Source: Incurvaria masculella
Lineage: Eukaryota; Arthropoda; Insecta; Lepidoptera; Incurvariidae
DNA: 64,000 bases
Direction: 5' to 3'
NCBI GenBank assembly: GCA_946894095.1
Contig: OX335655.1
Coordinates: 13,082,001-13,146,000 of the forward strand
The position numbers and the translations under genes were made by a program. Each line of letters begins with the position of its first letter. Position 1 is the first letter of the stretch. The notes beneath the pieces were generated by a model. It was not told where the DNA came from. It searched no databases and saw only the letters and a program-made list of their open reading frames with translations. Positions 1 to 15,100 of this stretch are shown one piece after another.

Positions 1-117
1 GAGTGCCTGCGCTACGCTGTCACCGGCCAACACCCGCCGGGCGCCCGCAACGAGTGTTTCGTTTACGACGCCAAGGTCAACAAGACTCGCGACGTGCTCG
101 GACAGGTCAAACTAAAG
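1..117 (+). CDS. RAD50: RAD50 exon (N-terminal ATPase lobe), left-truncated
   Basis: The exon opens in frame at base 1 with ECLRYAVTG and PPGAR, the stretch just after Walker A in RAD50 (human ECLKYICTG and PPGTK). It ends in phase 0 at QVKLK before the donor GTATCT at 118. The real start codon and Walker A are outside the window. Confidence 0.93.
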
Positions 118-3100
118 GTATCTAAACTAGAACCCTTACCAAAACTTACTGGCTATTGATGTTCTCTTGGGTCAAACAATTTCAAACAAAACATTAGGTC
201 ATGTCCATTCCCATCGCGAACTTTAGTTCAGTAGTACAGTAGTTCACCAAACTATAAGTACTGGTCTGCCGTTCGGCAGGTAGCTTAGAACTGTGATATA
301 AACTAGTTAAAAATAAAAAACACAGTGAGGTATGTATTGAATAGATGAACATAATAGACCTTCACATAAATGTCTATTACCTACTGTCATGATATTAGTC
401 CTAATACCGCATTCCCAAACGAATTAGATGCCATGCCAGGACCTTCCCTTTATGATGGACGATGTTTCATTACTGCATCTTTCATGCAATGCAACTCTCC
501 CAATCCAGGCGAGCTTAACCCTACCATCTAGTACGCTGGGAAGGGGCTTGAGGTTTTACATGGGTTCCGAACCATGTTAAAAGGAATTGTATTAATTTAG
601 ATGTTCTTTGACTTGGCGTGTTTTTTTGTTTTGGTCTGGGTTCAAATTCTCGCCCCGTTCATGCACCACTTTCGTTCTCATTCTGAGTTAGATAAGTGCA
701 TTTCGTCATAAATGCTCCATGGTTCAGAATCCATATTAATCTGTAGGTCCCCTTTCCCTACTAGGTGGTAGGGTTTAAGCCCAACCGGGTTGGTACCATC
801 GCATTGGATTAAAACATGGTTGAAGCGGCAATAAAAAATTGTCCGTGTTTTCCATCAAATTCAATGTAGCCGTGCTCATAAAGGTAAGGTCCTAGTATGG
901 CACCTAAATCCTTCAGAGAATGTGGTGTATTGGGCTAATATCATAACGGTAGTTGTGTGGTATTACCCTTCCATGTCAGGTTGCATAAACCGACGCCCGG
1001 TGAAATTTTTGCTTAGATTTTTTAATCTATTTTTCCTATATAATCTTATAAATTGTTATGAAATTTTAGTTATCATGAAAATTGTGTTCAATCTGAACAT
1101 AAATTTGTGGTAAACTAAACCATAAAGTGCTTAGATGTAGGAGATATAGCTATTTAAATGTTTTGGGTATTTTTTTCAAGTTTCATGACAAGTTTATGAA
1201 ACATTTCAGAAAAAAAAAATATGATCCTATTAAATTAATGAATATGAATGTAATCATGTAATTTCATGTGCCTATCTTCAAATGTTTCATCAAAACAAAA
1301 TAAATAAAGTTCAACACTGTGTCGATGATCATGAAAATATTTGACAAATATAAAAAACATTTTTTTTGACAATGCCTGTGCCATCCAAGAAATCTAGGCA
1401 CATGGTTGGGCAGGTAATTTTCTTATCATGTTATGCAAAAATAACAAAGAAATATATTTGGATGTATTTATTATTTAGTAAAAACTTCAACACAGTTGTA
1501 ATTTTACTTTACATGTTTTTTATTCCTACTTGGGACAGAATTTCTTCATAAAACGATTCGAGCACGGAAAGAGTACTTATTCAACTATGTGATTCCCTCG
1601 TAGTTATCTGCACTTTCATATAAAAAGTATTGAGGGCGATTTTTTTTCTGTAACTCGCCTAGCGCGACCGGGCGCGCGCCGACCCTGCGGCATTTGCGGT
1701 AGTTCCCGGTAATTAGCCCAGAAGCCAAAGGGTTAAACAAAATGATCTATAAATCATTGATTACATTTTCTATAAACAGGTAACTCTGATGCTAAAGTGG
1801 AAATAAGACTGCCATTACCAGCTTTTATTCATTGAAATAATTATACTAATTTGATTAATTTTCTTAAAAACCCAAAAACCTATTGAATCATGCAAACAGA
1901 TTTTTATTGGAAACTATTTTTCAAGTAAGTGTACATTTTTAATTTCAAAGGCAAAGAGCTCGATAACAAAGACAAAACAAGAAGTATTTAGCATATAAAA
2001 GGACATCCCACACAATGGGTGAGCAAAAAAAATTGGTGGCATTGTAATTTATTTAGTTTTTCTTTATCTTATAAACCATTCCAGAGAATGCCTCATGGCA
2101 TTAATTCCGCCTTTTTGTGAACCATGCTTGCAGGCTTGCAAATAAAGAATTTTTTCATTTCATTTCAACTTGATCATTCAAACCATTCTTCCTTGATAAT
2201 GATACTACACTACTTTAAATATAAAAAAAATATTATTATTTTCAGATAGTGAACTCTGTGGGGCATGAGATTACCGTGACGCGCTCCATGCAGGTGACCA
2301 GCAAGCAGAAGAAGCAACAGTTCAAGACGCTGGACGGCGCGATGGAGCGCGTCGACGAGCGTGGCAAGAAGGTGGAGATAACCTCGCGCTGCGCTGACCT
2401 TGACCTTGTCATGCAGGAGGAGCTTGGTACATTTCCCTCTCTATTTAAAAAAATTGCAGCTTCGCATGGTACTGGTTTTTAGGGTTCCGTACCCAAAGGG
2501 TGCCAACGGAACCCTATTACTAAGCCTCCGCTGTCCGTCCATCCATCCGTCCGTCCGTCTGTCACAGGGCTGTATCTCATGAACCGTAATAGGTAGGCAG
2601 CTGAAATTTTCACAGAGTGTGGATTTATTTTGCCGCTATAACAACAAATAAGTAACATTACAAAATATAGGGTCCCAGGATACATAAAACGTGATTTTTT
2701 AAGTTAAATCTTGTAAGATGGTATGGAACCCTTCGTGTGCGAGTCTGACTCGCACTTGGCCAGTTTTCACGCCACGTAAACTTTACATCAACCAAGTATT
2801 ATCCAAATCAGGGCAACAATAACAGTAACAAATTACCAAACAAAAAAATGTATTTATAGCTATAATATTATTTGAATAGGTTTTTGATATTCTTCAAATT
2901 TTAAGTTAATAATTTTAAGTTTAAAGCAATCAACTCAATGTCTTAATCCTGTAAAATGTAATTAAGGTGATTCAAAAGGCTCGCTTGTGTTTTACAAAAT
3001 AATTAAAATAATTAATATATTGCTGTATGCATCAACTGAATTTTTCTATGTACTTTTAAATTTCCCATAACATTACTCAAAAACAATAACTATTAGACAA

Positions 3101-6100
3101 ACTGTAGCTAGAATATTTATTTGAACTTTTCAGATATTGGTGCAATCTACATTTTGTAGTTTGAGCATTTCACCACCTTATAACAAATTTATAACAAAAA
3201 AGTATTTTACGGCTTATTCATTTATATCATTGCTCAGGTGTCTCGAAGGCAATCATAAACTCAGTGATATTCTGTCACCAAGAGGATGCGTGCTGGCCGC
3301 TCGAAGAGGGGAAGAAAGTGAAGGATAGATTCGACGAAATATTTGACTCTGACCGTTACAGCGATTGCTTCGATCGTCTTACCAAGATCCGCAAGGACTA
3401 CGCTGTCCAGATCAAGCTACTTGGTGAGTAATCTCCAATCAAAAAGCCACCTCTAGTTTTGAACTATACTCTGTTTCTAGAGCAGGCGAAAAAACGGACA
3501 TTGACTTTTGTGCCTGCCACAGTGATCACCAACCTTTTTTGGTGAGGTTCGAAAATAATCAGTCGCATGAATGTAGGGAATAATTAAAAATCACACCGGG
3601 CGTTTGTTACCTCTTGGCTGGTAGCGTCTCACCCCACCCCATACCACGAAACGCAGTACTACGCGGAAACCATGCAGAAGTACATGAAGGGCGATACGTA
3701 TCGTTTTCTTTCGACGCATAACATAATAGTTTATGTCATTGTTCGTTTTTTCGCCTGCCCTAGAAATAGAGTATAGTAGTATAGAAGTTAGGTAAATATT
3801 ACACATGTTTAGGTCTTTGTATGCAGCTGTTGAGTCCTGTTACTATGTAAAATAGCAAATTTGACTGAAACCAGGGAGATAACAAAGGCAGTGATGTGTT
3901 CTGGTGTTCTTTTCTTATGTTTGTCCTTATAACCCATCTACATTTTTGAAGGAACTAGGTGCCAAGGACCTTCCCTTTATTTGAACACTGCTGCACGGAA
4001 TCCAGTTTTGACCATCTTATATTCAATGTAGTGCTAATCAGGGCCTGCAACATTGTGTAGTAAGTGAGGAGCCTGCATTTTTACTTGGGTTGACGTAGAA
4101 TGCATTGTTGTAAACCACCAACCTCGGGACCGCCAAATCTTTGGTGTCCTTTATTTGCATTCTATTTTCATTTGTCCCGACCTTAGTGTATTGATATATG
4201 TATTACATCTGTTGAACTGTATCATTTTTAGGGTTCCGTACCCAAAGGGTGAAAACGGAACCCTATTACTAAGCCTGCGCTGTCCGTCCGTCCGTCCGTC
4301 CGTCCGTCCGCCTGTCCGTCTGTCACAGGGCTGTATCTCAGTAACCGTAACAGTTAGACAGCTGAAATTTTCACAGAGTGTTTTTTTATTTTGCCGCTAC
4401 AACAACAAATAGGTAAGATTAAAAAATAATAAAAATTAAAGGGGGCTCCCAAACAAAAAAACGTGTTTTTTTTGTTTTTTTTTTTTACGATGGTACGGAA
4501 CCCTTTGTGTGCGAGTCCGACTCGCACTTGGCCGGTTTTTTATAATATAGTATGTTCCATCACGTCTTGTATAAAGCTGTTTCATAAGACTAACTGTCAC
4601 ATCAGATCTGGACGTGAGACACCTGAGCGAGAAGAAGGGGGAGTTAGACAAGCGAAAGCTGAATGTCGTGGACATGGAGAAGCGCATATCGGGCGCGGAG
4701 CTCCGGCTGCTGGCTCTGGAGAGGGACATGAAGCCGGTCCTGGAGCGCCTCAAGGCGATCGAGCGCATCCAGAATGACCTCATCCGGTTTGAAAGCGAGC
4801 GAGAGAAGGTGAAAGTGAGGTATGAAGTCAATTTTGATGGTTAAGGCTGTCGTGAAGTCGCAGGAAATCTAAGATTTGAAAAATTTCTGAAATCCATTCT
4901 TTGTCCATTGGCCAAGGCACAATTTTGCACGGCGACTGCCATTAAAATACCGAAATTGTCTTCCAGGCCCTAACGTTTCCCTACCCTAAATGTTGTCAGA
5001 TTTTAATCCAATTTTTTATATTACTTGAGACAGCTTGATTCTAGGTCCGTATGTTTTGATTTTTTTGTAAATATCTCAATTTTTCAGTAAAAAAAATGGA
5101 AAATTAATGTAAAAAAGACAACTTTTTCACAACGTTTAGTAGCCAATATTTTTCAATGTAAAGGTTCTATTAAAACAAAGACATAGATTTCTATAATATA
5201 TTTTAGAATCCAAAATAAAAAAAAACCTAGTAAAACATTAGGAGCATGGTAACAGTTATCGTAACGTAACGTAGTAACGACTCTCTTAAGAATGGCCCAT
5301 AAGCTATGCTCCCAAACGTAGTTTACTAATCATATGAAAACCACAATTTGCTTGATATATGGTATCTTATATCATGCAACAAATATCTATGTCTGCACGT
5401 TTGTTCTTTGTTGAAAAGTGTAACCTTGTCATACAACAGAGAAAAGAAATTTTTATGAGGATATTCTTTTGCCTGTTATTTAAATTGGTTTAGATTTTTC
5501 AGCAAAACAAAAACGTGCAGACTCAGATATTCTTTGTCTTTATAACATCCCAAATATCAATAAAATTTGGACAGTGGTTTTCAAATGATTAATCAATAAG
5601 TTTTTTGGGGAATACGGCTTTCAGGTCATTCTTAACGAGTGGAACTGGAAATGTCTGAAGTAGTTTTTAATGTACAGAAAAATGTCCTCCCTCGCCACGA
5701 TTCACGGTTTTGTATAGTAAAAGGTTTGTGGGTTGAGGTGACCTCGACGTGGAGAACTGACTGGCCAGTCATCTACGAAGGGCGCATCAGTAACTTGCTA
5801 CTAGTGCTGTATGCGTTCCGGCTCGTGAAAATAATACACGTAGGCTCACTTCTTTTCTTCCCGTGCGCATCGTAAGAGGAGATTAAGGGAGTGGTTCGGA
5901 GTCCACATAAAACTGTAGCTCCTCCTCTTGAATTGAAATGAATTCAATGAAATTGCTAGGTGGTAAGGTTAATCTCGCCTAGATTAGAGTCATCGCATGG
6001 AACAATGTTTTCCATCCAGTTCAATGTAGCTATTATATTGTTACAGCACACTCCGGATATCTATAATTCTTAACAACAGACATCTAATTGGGGCACACTC

Positions 6101-9100
6101 GCGTGACTTGGTAGTGCGACCACTAGATTGCTTAGTTAGAATTATAAGACCAAACTTTTTACTGGAATTATGACATTATTAATATTAAATCTATTTCTAC
6201 TGAATGTTTTCTACATTGCTTCACGGCCGACACAATATTTTTAATTAAATTGCTTATTTAAACGACATCAATGACTTTATTTTGTTATGTTTCTTTGGCA
6301 CTTAGATTGGAGAATTGCATGTCGCAGCAGAGAGACTTGAAGAAAGCCATACAGAACATTTTCCAAGGCTCCGATGAAGAGCTGAAACAAACCATAGGTA
6401 AGATTTAAAGTTTCTTATTCTCTATACCTGTTTACTTATGAGAGTATCTAAAATATTAAGTGCATACTGATCCCAAAAGTAAAGAGCTTGGTATTTACAT
6501 GGAGGTGAGGAATGTATCGAGAAATAATTTCCATACAAGCACGCAAAAATTGACCCCACGCGACTTACAACGTTATATCGCCGTACACATTTATTATTTA
6601 GTGATGATAACGGAGAAAAATCTAATTTTAAGTCTACAAAATTGGTAGGTAAATTCATTAAGGTGGGCCATCCCGCTCAACTCCCCATACAAACGGGGAA
6701 AGAAGATCACGCCCTTATTTCTTGTCAGAGATCCCAAATTTTGCTCAAAATTGCTTCATTTAATCGAATTAGATGTTTGATGACGGTTGGCATTGTAAAT
6801 TGTGTATGGTTTCTAAGTTATAAGGTCCGAAAGTTCGAATTTTTTTGCGCGTTTTATACAATAACTTTGGAGGTGGATTAAGCAATGATAAAGTGAGAAC
6901 ATCTTAAAAAGATTAGTCATCAGACATAGCTTATTTAATGAAGATTTATAATCTATTTGGATTTTGTTAGATTTTTTACTACAGCGGTCGTGGTTTACTT
7001 TTAGCTATAAGTCGTTTTGTAATTAAAATTTTCGTAAATCATTCACTATGCATATTGTCTTTTTTGTGGACATGTTGCATCTTTCTCATCACGGAGCCTG
7101 TCTTTTTCTTTGAAACAGAGAAGGTCCCAGAGCGCAACAGCACGGTTTTGTACCGTGCCCGCGAATGAGTTCGTCCCGCCGGGTTGGGCCACCTTAAGAT
7201 AAGAACTATTTTTCAGTAAACCAGGTCGTTGTTACGTCATTCTTCATTTGTAATGATGTATTTACTGAGAGCCGAATCCCGTTGTCGCGCCTCCCGCGGC
7301 ACAATTGTGGTGTCGACACTTTTTAGTTCCATCCGTTCTCTTGTCATTTCTTCACCTCCATGGGTATTTACCTGTCAGAGTTGGTATGGCTATTGTCAGT
7401 AGTCAAAATAGAGGACAATGGCCAAAATAAAACTCGAGGCAAAGTGGTTGTTGCAGTAATAGGAGAGGAACATTATTTTAATTTTAAATTAATAACATAC
7501 ATTTTCGTGTTTGTAGCTAGTCCTAGAAAAGCCAAATAATAATGAACAAATAAATGGTTGCATTTTGATATCTAATTTCAACAAGTGCACCACACTTCAA
7601 CACGTTATCGCCAATGGAAGATTAGGACGATCCTTGATCCTTCTCTTTTACACAGCATGTTTTTAGGGTTCTGTACCCAAAAGGCGCCAATGGAACCCTA
7701 TTACTAAGCCTCAGCTGTCCGTCCGTCCGTCCATCCGTCTGTCACAGGGCTGTATCTCATGAACCGTAACAGGTAGTCAGCTGAAATTTTCACAGAGCGT
7801 GTATTAATTTTGCCGCTATAACAACAAATAGGTAAAATTTAAAAATTATAGAATTTAAGGGGGGGGGGGGGGATACAAAACAAATATTATTTTTTTGTAT
7901 TCAATCTTGTACGATGGTGCGGAAACCATTGTGTGCGAGTCCGCAACACACATGGCGGGTTAAGGATGGAAGTTTTGGTGGAGTTTTTTCGTCATGGCAT
8001 TTTTTGTTTTTTAAATGATGGCCTGGCAATTACAGTCTGCCAGTTTCAATCGGCTTGAAAATCTATATCTACAGTTCCCTGCGATGAAAGAGTTAACATA
8101 ATTCATATGTCTCTTATGTGAAACAGAACTGTTATATGTATATGTAACTACATTTGTTGGATTTTATTACCAAGTATTGCAGTAAAGTTGGCACCAGTTT
8201 TCTTGCCCATAGAAGAATGATCACAGTGTCCTTTTTAGCCTTCTTCAGCTCATGTTATAGTGCTACTTCTGCACATTATTGAAGTATTATTTTACTGTAA
8301 CACCCTCAGATAACTACGACTTGGGACTGAAGTCAAAGCAACGCGAGCTTAAAGAGTGCTGCAGCGCTGTGGATCGCCTCATCGGCGACGAGCAGCGAGT
8401 GGCGCGGGACATCTCCAGCAATGACATCAAGTTCAACGAGCTCATGCTGCTCGAAGGGCAGCACCTGGAGCGCATAGACCAGAGGAACACGCTAATCACC
8501 AACACTGCAGCGGCCGCCGGTACGTACGTGACATCTCTGATGATCACCTCTAATTCAACCTGGAGCGCATAGACCAGAGGAACACGCTAATCACCAACAC
8601 TGCAGCGGCCGCCGGTACGTACGTGACATCTCTGGTGATCAACTCTAGTTCAATGAGCTCATGCTGCTCGAAGGGCAGCACCTGGAGCGCATAGACCAGA
8701 GGAACACGCTAATCACCAACACTGCAGCGGCCGCCGGTACGTACGTGACATCTCTGGTGATCAACTTTAGTTCAATGAGCTCATGCTGCTCGAAGGGCAG
8801 CACCTGGAGCGCATAGACCAGAGGAACACGCTAATCACCAACACTGCAGCGGCCGCCGGTACGTACGTGACATCTCTGGTGATCACCTCTTGGCAACCAG
8901 CAAGTAGGATGCAGGCTTTCGGAGGGAGCTGCTTAGCGATCACTACTTATTTCGGCGTCAATCACATTATTGACTCAATTACCCATTAAGAAATTAAAAA
9001 CTGTGTCTCGTAAATAACTGTCTTGTATTGTAATGACTGTCTTCTATAATGCTTTCGTCGGCGACTGATTTCTCCCCGGCCCCCGCGACCCTCCCGCTGT

Positions 9101-12100
9101 CTGTGCGGGTGGAGGCGGCGAAGGCGAAGGCGAGAAGGGATGCACATAAAAACATGTCACAATTCATATAATAATATATATCTCAACATATGTATACAAC
9201 CTACAGCTACAGTGAACAATATCGCTAAGGCATGCACTATTTATGATCTAAAGCTGTGGTCAACAACTATTAGCATGGTAAAATTGTGTTTGGTTTCTAA
9301 GTTATAAGGTCCGAAAGTTCGAATTTTCCCACGTTTTATGCAATAACTTTGGAGGTGGATTACTCAACGATAAAATAAAAACATCTTAAAAAGATTGGTC
9401 ATCAGACCTAGCTTGTTTCATGAAGATTTATAATCATTTTGGTTTTTGTTAGATTTTTATCTACAGCGATCGTGGTTTTCTTTAAGCTATAAGTCGTTTT
9501 GCAATTAACATTTTCGTGCATAGTCTGCTTTGTGGACATGTTGCATCCTCCTCATAATGGAGCCGGTCCTTTTCTTTGAATCAGAGAAGGTGCCAGAGCG
9601 AAATAGCACGGTTTTGTACCGTGCCCGCGAATGAGTTAGTCCCGCCGGGAAGGGCCACCTTAAGTTGGATTGGTAATTATTGAAAATTGGAGACAGCGGG
9701 TCCCATAGTAAGCGCGCTCAATACCATCTACATCCTACACACAAAACACACTCGATACCTAACACCCTGACACACAAAACACACTCTTCTTCAAATATTC
9801 TTGTAATAAAACACAATGCTTAGGTACTTACTATTCTTGTTGTAGTTTTATAGTTTCCCTGACTTATATTGTTTGTTTGGACTTCATAGTAGAAAATATA
9901 TATAATGTAATAACAATGTAACTGAACTAGTACATTAAAATCTCCTCTAACTTTACCTGTGTAAAAATCAACACTCCACTGCTCGCTGCAGCACAGTCTA
10001 CTGACTAGTGCAGGGGACAGTATTCACTATGTATGTACATTATTACACAATAAATGTTCTTTACTTTACTATGTGTTCCCTTTTGGCATGGAACCCGATC
10101 ACCTCATTGTCCTCTTAAGATGTTTCTCGTCACTGAAGACCCCCGCCGTCCCGACAGAGGTGCGAGTGGGCGACGAGCTCGAGCGGGCGGGCGAGGCGGC
10201 GCGCGCGCTGGCGGCGCTGGCGCAGCGCGGCCGCGCGCGCCGCCTGGCGCTGGACGAGCTGCGCGCGCGCGCCGAGGCGGAAGAGCGCACGCTGCAGGGC
10301 CTTGTCGACCAGTGCCGCGATGCAGTCGTAAGTTTTTTTTTACGTACGTGAACATAAGGCGTTCAGTTTCATGAGGACGCAAGTAAAGCAACATTTAAAA
10401 AGTTTTAACAAAGAATGACCGTTTAAGGTATCTTTAGTTTGACTTAATCCTGCCAATTATCGCCCAATCAGCCTGACAAGCATAGTGTGCAAGATTATGG
10501 AGAAAATTATAACTGAGAAAATAAGATAATTTCTGTCACAGGAGAATGTAATTTTGGACGAACAACATGGATTTGTACCGAGACGGTCAACAGTGACCAA
10601 CCTGCTTGAGTGTTTAATGGGACGAAAAAAGTCCTATTGACGTGATCTACCTCGACTACGAAAAAGCGTTTGATAGAGTGCCCATTAAACGGCTTTTATT
10701 AAAGTTAGAGCACTTTGGGCTCCGCGGAAATCTCTTATTGTGGCTCAAGGACTTCCTTACAGACAGAACGTTCCGTGTCCGAGTAGGAGAAGAAGTTTCT
10801 GACCCATGCAATGTCCTCAGCGGTGTGCCGCAAGGATCCGTGGTGGGCCCGGTCATCTTTGGTTTATTCCTTACATATTTAAGAGCGATAATTAAACTTA
10901 ATTTCTCGCTCTATGCTGATGACACTAAGTTCTTTGCAAACCCAATAATAGCTCAAAATCAAATACAGTGTACTTTGGTCGACATCATTGAGTGGACAAG
11001 AGAGTGGTTACTGTCACTAAATGCCAGTAAATGTACAGTGCTGCCCATCGGACCCAAAAACCCACACCTACAATACTTAATTAATGGCAATATTGTGGAA
11101 TAAGTCACATCTCATCGCGACCTTGGTATTACGATAGCAAATAATTTAAAATGGGAAACACACATTATGGAAGTTACGCTAACTCTAGCTATGTAGCTAA
11201 CGAAGGCTAACTCATTGCGCTACATGATAAGAAAAGCTTTCTCTTACATAAACACTGAACTATTTTTAAAACTTTACAAAACATATTTTAGAATATGCCT
11301 TTCAGATCTGGAGCCCATACCTACAAAAAGACATCGATATTTTAGAACGAGTCCAGAGGAGAGCTACAAAAATGATTGTGCATCTAAAGCATCAGGAATA
11401 TGAGCAATGGCTAAGGGCAGAAAAGCTCACACCTCTTCATGAGCGAAGGCAGCGTGGAGACCTCATCGAAGTCTATAAGATCTTCAATAGTTACAGTACC
11501 TCCAAACTCAACGAAATATTTGCAATAAACACATTGACTCACCTTAGAGGACATAACCTAAAGCTGAACCACTCTTCCTCAAGGACAAACCCCAGAAAAC
11601 ATTTTCTTTCCAACAGAGTTGTACACTCCTGGAATCAACTACCACAGGAAGTCATAAGTGCCAAAACAGTTAATGGGTTAAAACATTTACTAGACAAATA
11701 TAAATATGGAAATAGACGATAAATAAATAAACAAAAAACCAAAAACAAAAAAATAACAAGTGCACTCAGAAGTTCTAAAACCTGATATGCACGCATCAGC
11801 TTATAGCTGCTAGTGTTATAAACCAAATAATAATAATAATAATGCATCATTTATCTTTTTGAAACTTTTAAATATGTAGTAGATACCTACCTGTTTTGAA
11901 AAATAATAAAATGTGGTTTCACTTAGGTAATGGAACCGAATGCAATCAGGTGTTATCACGCCCTTAAGTAACTCTTTAACTCGGTTGTAATTCTAAACTC
12001 GAAACAAAAAAGCAACACTAAGCAGAGCGAGTGAGATAGACTACATTATACAGGATGTTAGCGGTGGTATGTTCCAAACATTAACCACATATTCCTCGGC

Positions 12101-15100
12101 ATGTTTGGAGCAAAAAGGGTGGATAACATTTTGTTGTACGGTGAAGTATTTTTTCCATACTAAAATAACATAACCTTATTAATTTATACGTATTAGACAG
12201 GCAGCATATGGTGATGCGCCTAAATTCAATGATTAACTAGATAAATTTAGATGTTAAGTGAATCCGTGTCAAATTAATCTGATTTTCGACGTGAGCTGCT
12301 TTGATACCAAGGTCGTAGTTGTGCAGGAGTTTTAGTAATGCGTAGGAAAAGGGCTTAGGTAGACCGTATGTACGTACATTCAACAAGTACATTCATGCAA
12401 GCTGTCAAGCAAGCGGGCGCGAACTTCCATTGCGAAGGCGAATACAATGCTGTGTTCATAAATAAAATAACTGCTCAGCCTGTTGACATAAGAATTAGCT
12501 CTAGAATATTCGAGCAGTGTATCGAAGGAGAGTTCTCGACTGGCGCGCCATGCGAGGGCGCCTAGAATTCCGTAGAGTATTCTCTATTCTAGAAAGAAGC
12601 TCCAATGTCAAGGACAAGGTAGTCTGGGTCAGACAAGGTCACAGCAAGTCTGCTATGTCAATGTCCTATGAGAAATGTTCTCGTCCATTACAGTCGCGAC
12701 ACAAACAAAAGATGGTAACCAAGGCCGGCGAGATGGAGAAAGCGCGAAGTGACGCGAAGGAGCTCGAGCGGGAGATTGCGGCGGCACACGAGTCGCGTGC
12801 CAAGCTCGACGCGCTGCAACTGCGCCTTAACGCAGTGGAGAAGTAAGTACCTTAGCTTAATCTACCTTGATGCTGTAGAGAGATCAGAACGTTACCTATA
12901 CTTCTTGAGACCTTAGCTCAAAGAAGTGGACACAAGATCCTTTGACGCCGTGGAGAAGTGAGAATTTTAGCTCAAACTCTCTGGATACAGTGGAGATGTA
13001 AGGACCTAAACTCGAAACTCTCTTAAACATTGTTGTTGTTATGACCTAAGATCAAACTCCTTTCAAGCATTGAAGCTGTTAGGATGTTTGCTCACACTAT
13101 ATTGATGGAGTGAAGAACGACAGACTTTAGCTCAAACTCCCTTGAAGAATCGGTGATGTTTTACCTGTTTACATTATTGCGAAGTGATTTAAGTCTACAC
13201 ATGCTGTTATTAGTTTATTCATTTATATTCCTTCATAAAGTGTACACAAACTGGTGGATTCTACAGTGAGGATCTTAGCTCAAACTCCCTCAACAATGTG
13301 GAGAGATTAAGCTTTAACTACCTTACCACAGTGGAGAAGAGATAATTTTCTTTCGTACCTCTAACTCCATTCATTTAGTGTAAGACAATGACGTTGACTG
13401 CATTGAGGAGATGGCCAAAAAAGCCACTTAAATGTAATTGATATCACAAGGTCAAATACTGGTTTGCAGAGAGTTTGCGACCGTTACAAGCGAACTGGAC
13501 TCTGACAAGGCGCAGACAGAAATAAACGACGTGGATAGAGTACTGGAGAAACTGGAGAACGAATCCGAGCAGCTGAATGAGAAGGTGGGTTATACATTTT
13601 ATTGATGGCGTATTTTGGTGAGCTACCTGGTTTACAAACTGTAATTTTGTTCATCTACAAGAACCCGAAGCCCTAGCTGCGTAGCAGGCTTACACCGGTT
13701 TCCACCACCTCCAGCTACAAAAATCCCAAAGTTACCTTTCGGTTACACCATGTAAATATGCAATGTAACTGGAAATTAATTATCGGATTTGAGATAACTG
13801 GAGGTGGTGAAAGTAATTGTAGACCATAGATTAATAAGTTACTTATTAATCTATGGGTAGACTAAAGTCAAGCTTTCTTATTGGAAAATAGCACACGCAT
13901 GCAGGTGTTGAAATCAGATTCCAGCGGCTTCACCGAACATATTCGGGCTCATAGGTAGTATCAGTAAATACGTAAATAAATTATTTTCTGTCCATTTAGA
14001 TCTCCAGTCTGCAAAAGCAGAGCGCTAAGCTAGCAGAAAAGGCCATCATAGAAGAGACGCTCAAAGTGAAGGAGAAGGCTCTGGGGGTGCTCATGAATAA
14101 GCACCGCTCTGGTCTGCTGGCGCTGCTGGGGCGTGTGCCGGAGCGGGGGTTCGCGCTGGCCGTCAGCGAGGCGGAGAGCGTCACCAAGGCCGACGTCGAC
14201 GGCATGAAGAGACAGCTCAGAGAGAAGCAGAATCAGGTAGGACCCTCCATTCTGCTGAACTGTACACCGGAGAGGCTCTCTCGGTGTAAATCTCACAGGA
14301 TGGAAAACACGGACAATTTTCATAGCCGATTAGACTATCGTTCATTCAATGCGATAGTATGGTAGTACCAACCCGGGCGGGATTAACCCTATGACCCTAG
14401 TACAGGAAGGGGACCTACAGTTTAATGTAGAATCCGAACCACAAACGATGAATCCCTAAGTCGGCTATTACGACATGCCCGGACAAGAATGCAGTGGGAT
14501 CAACACACAGCATGCAGTGTTACCATGTCAGTCATGCGCCGATGAGACTCGACCCCTTCAAACAATGCAGATGCAATCTATCGTGCCGATTCCGTTTTAG
14601 AAATCGAGTGAAAATATGGTCTTGACATCAGTTTTTGTTTGCTAGTTTATAGATATAAATATTATACTTATTAAAATCACTTTCCAATGATAAGATAATC
14701 CACGGTTTTGCACATTAAACTTGGCTAAATTGTTTTTACACACATACACAGAGCACACGGGAATTTTGAACCGGAGTTAAAATCTGATTTCGAGAGCGCG
14801 GCTGACGGCACCCAGGTGTGCGAATATTGCGAGTACTATTGGGATTTGTGTTACACAGCCGCGGGCAGTGGTAGGCGTCTGTACCTTTTTAACGTTCTTG
14901 TTCATGAATATATTAAATTCCAATGTTTGCGGTCCTCATACATTTTATTGATGTCACGTGATTAGGTGTGTATGGAGACCGCGAATGCCACTCAGGCAAC
15001 TCTCAGATTTAATTTGATCATGTCTTGTTTATGATTGCCAAATTCCTGAGCAGTTCAAATGGTAAATTAACTCGCTAGGTGAACGGGCAAGTGAGAGTAA

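Larger units (their letters stand above)
118..2245 (+). other. RAD50 intron with SINE fragments
   Basis: AT-rich intron from donor GTATCT to acceptor TTTTCAG. It holds two opposite SINE fragments (about 362-590 minus, 640-985 plus) and a short GC-rich patch near 1655-1695. No exon-like sequence is seen. Confidence 0.8.

Noticed and set aside
12368..12846. ORFs upstream of the RAD50 exon at 12694
   Set aside because: The second reads into the genuine exon from intron sequence; the first has no recognised motif or conserved neighbours.
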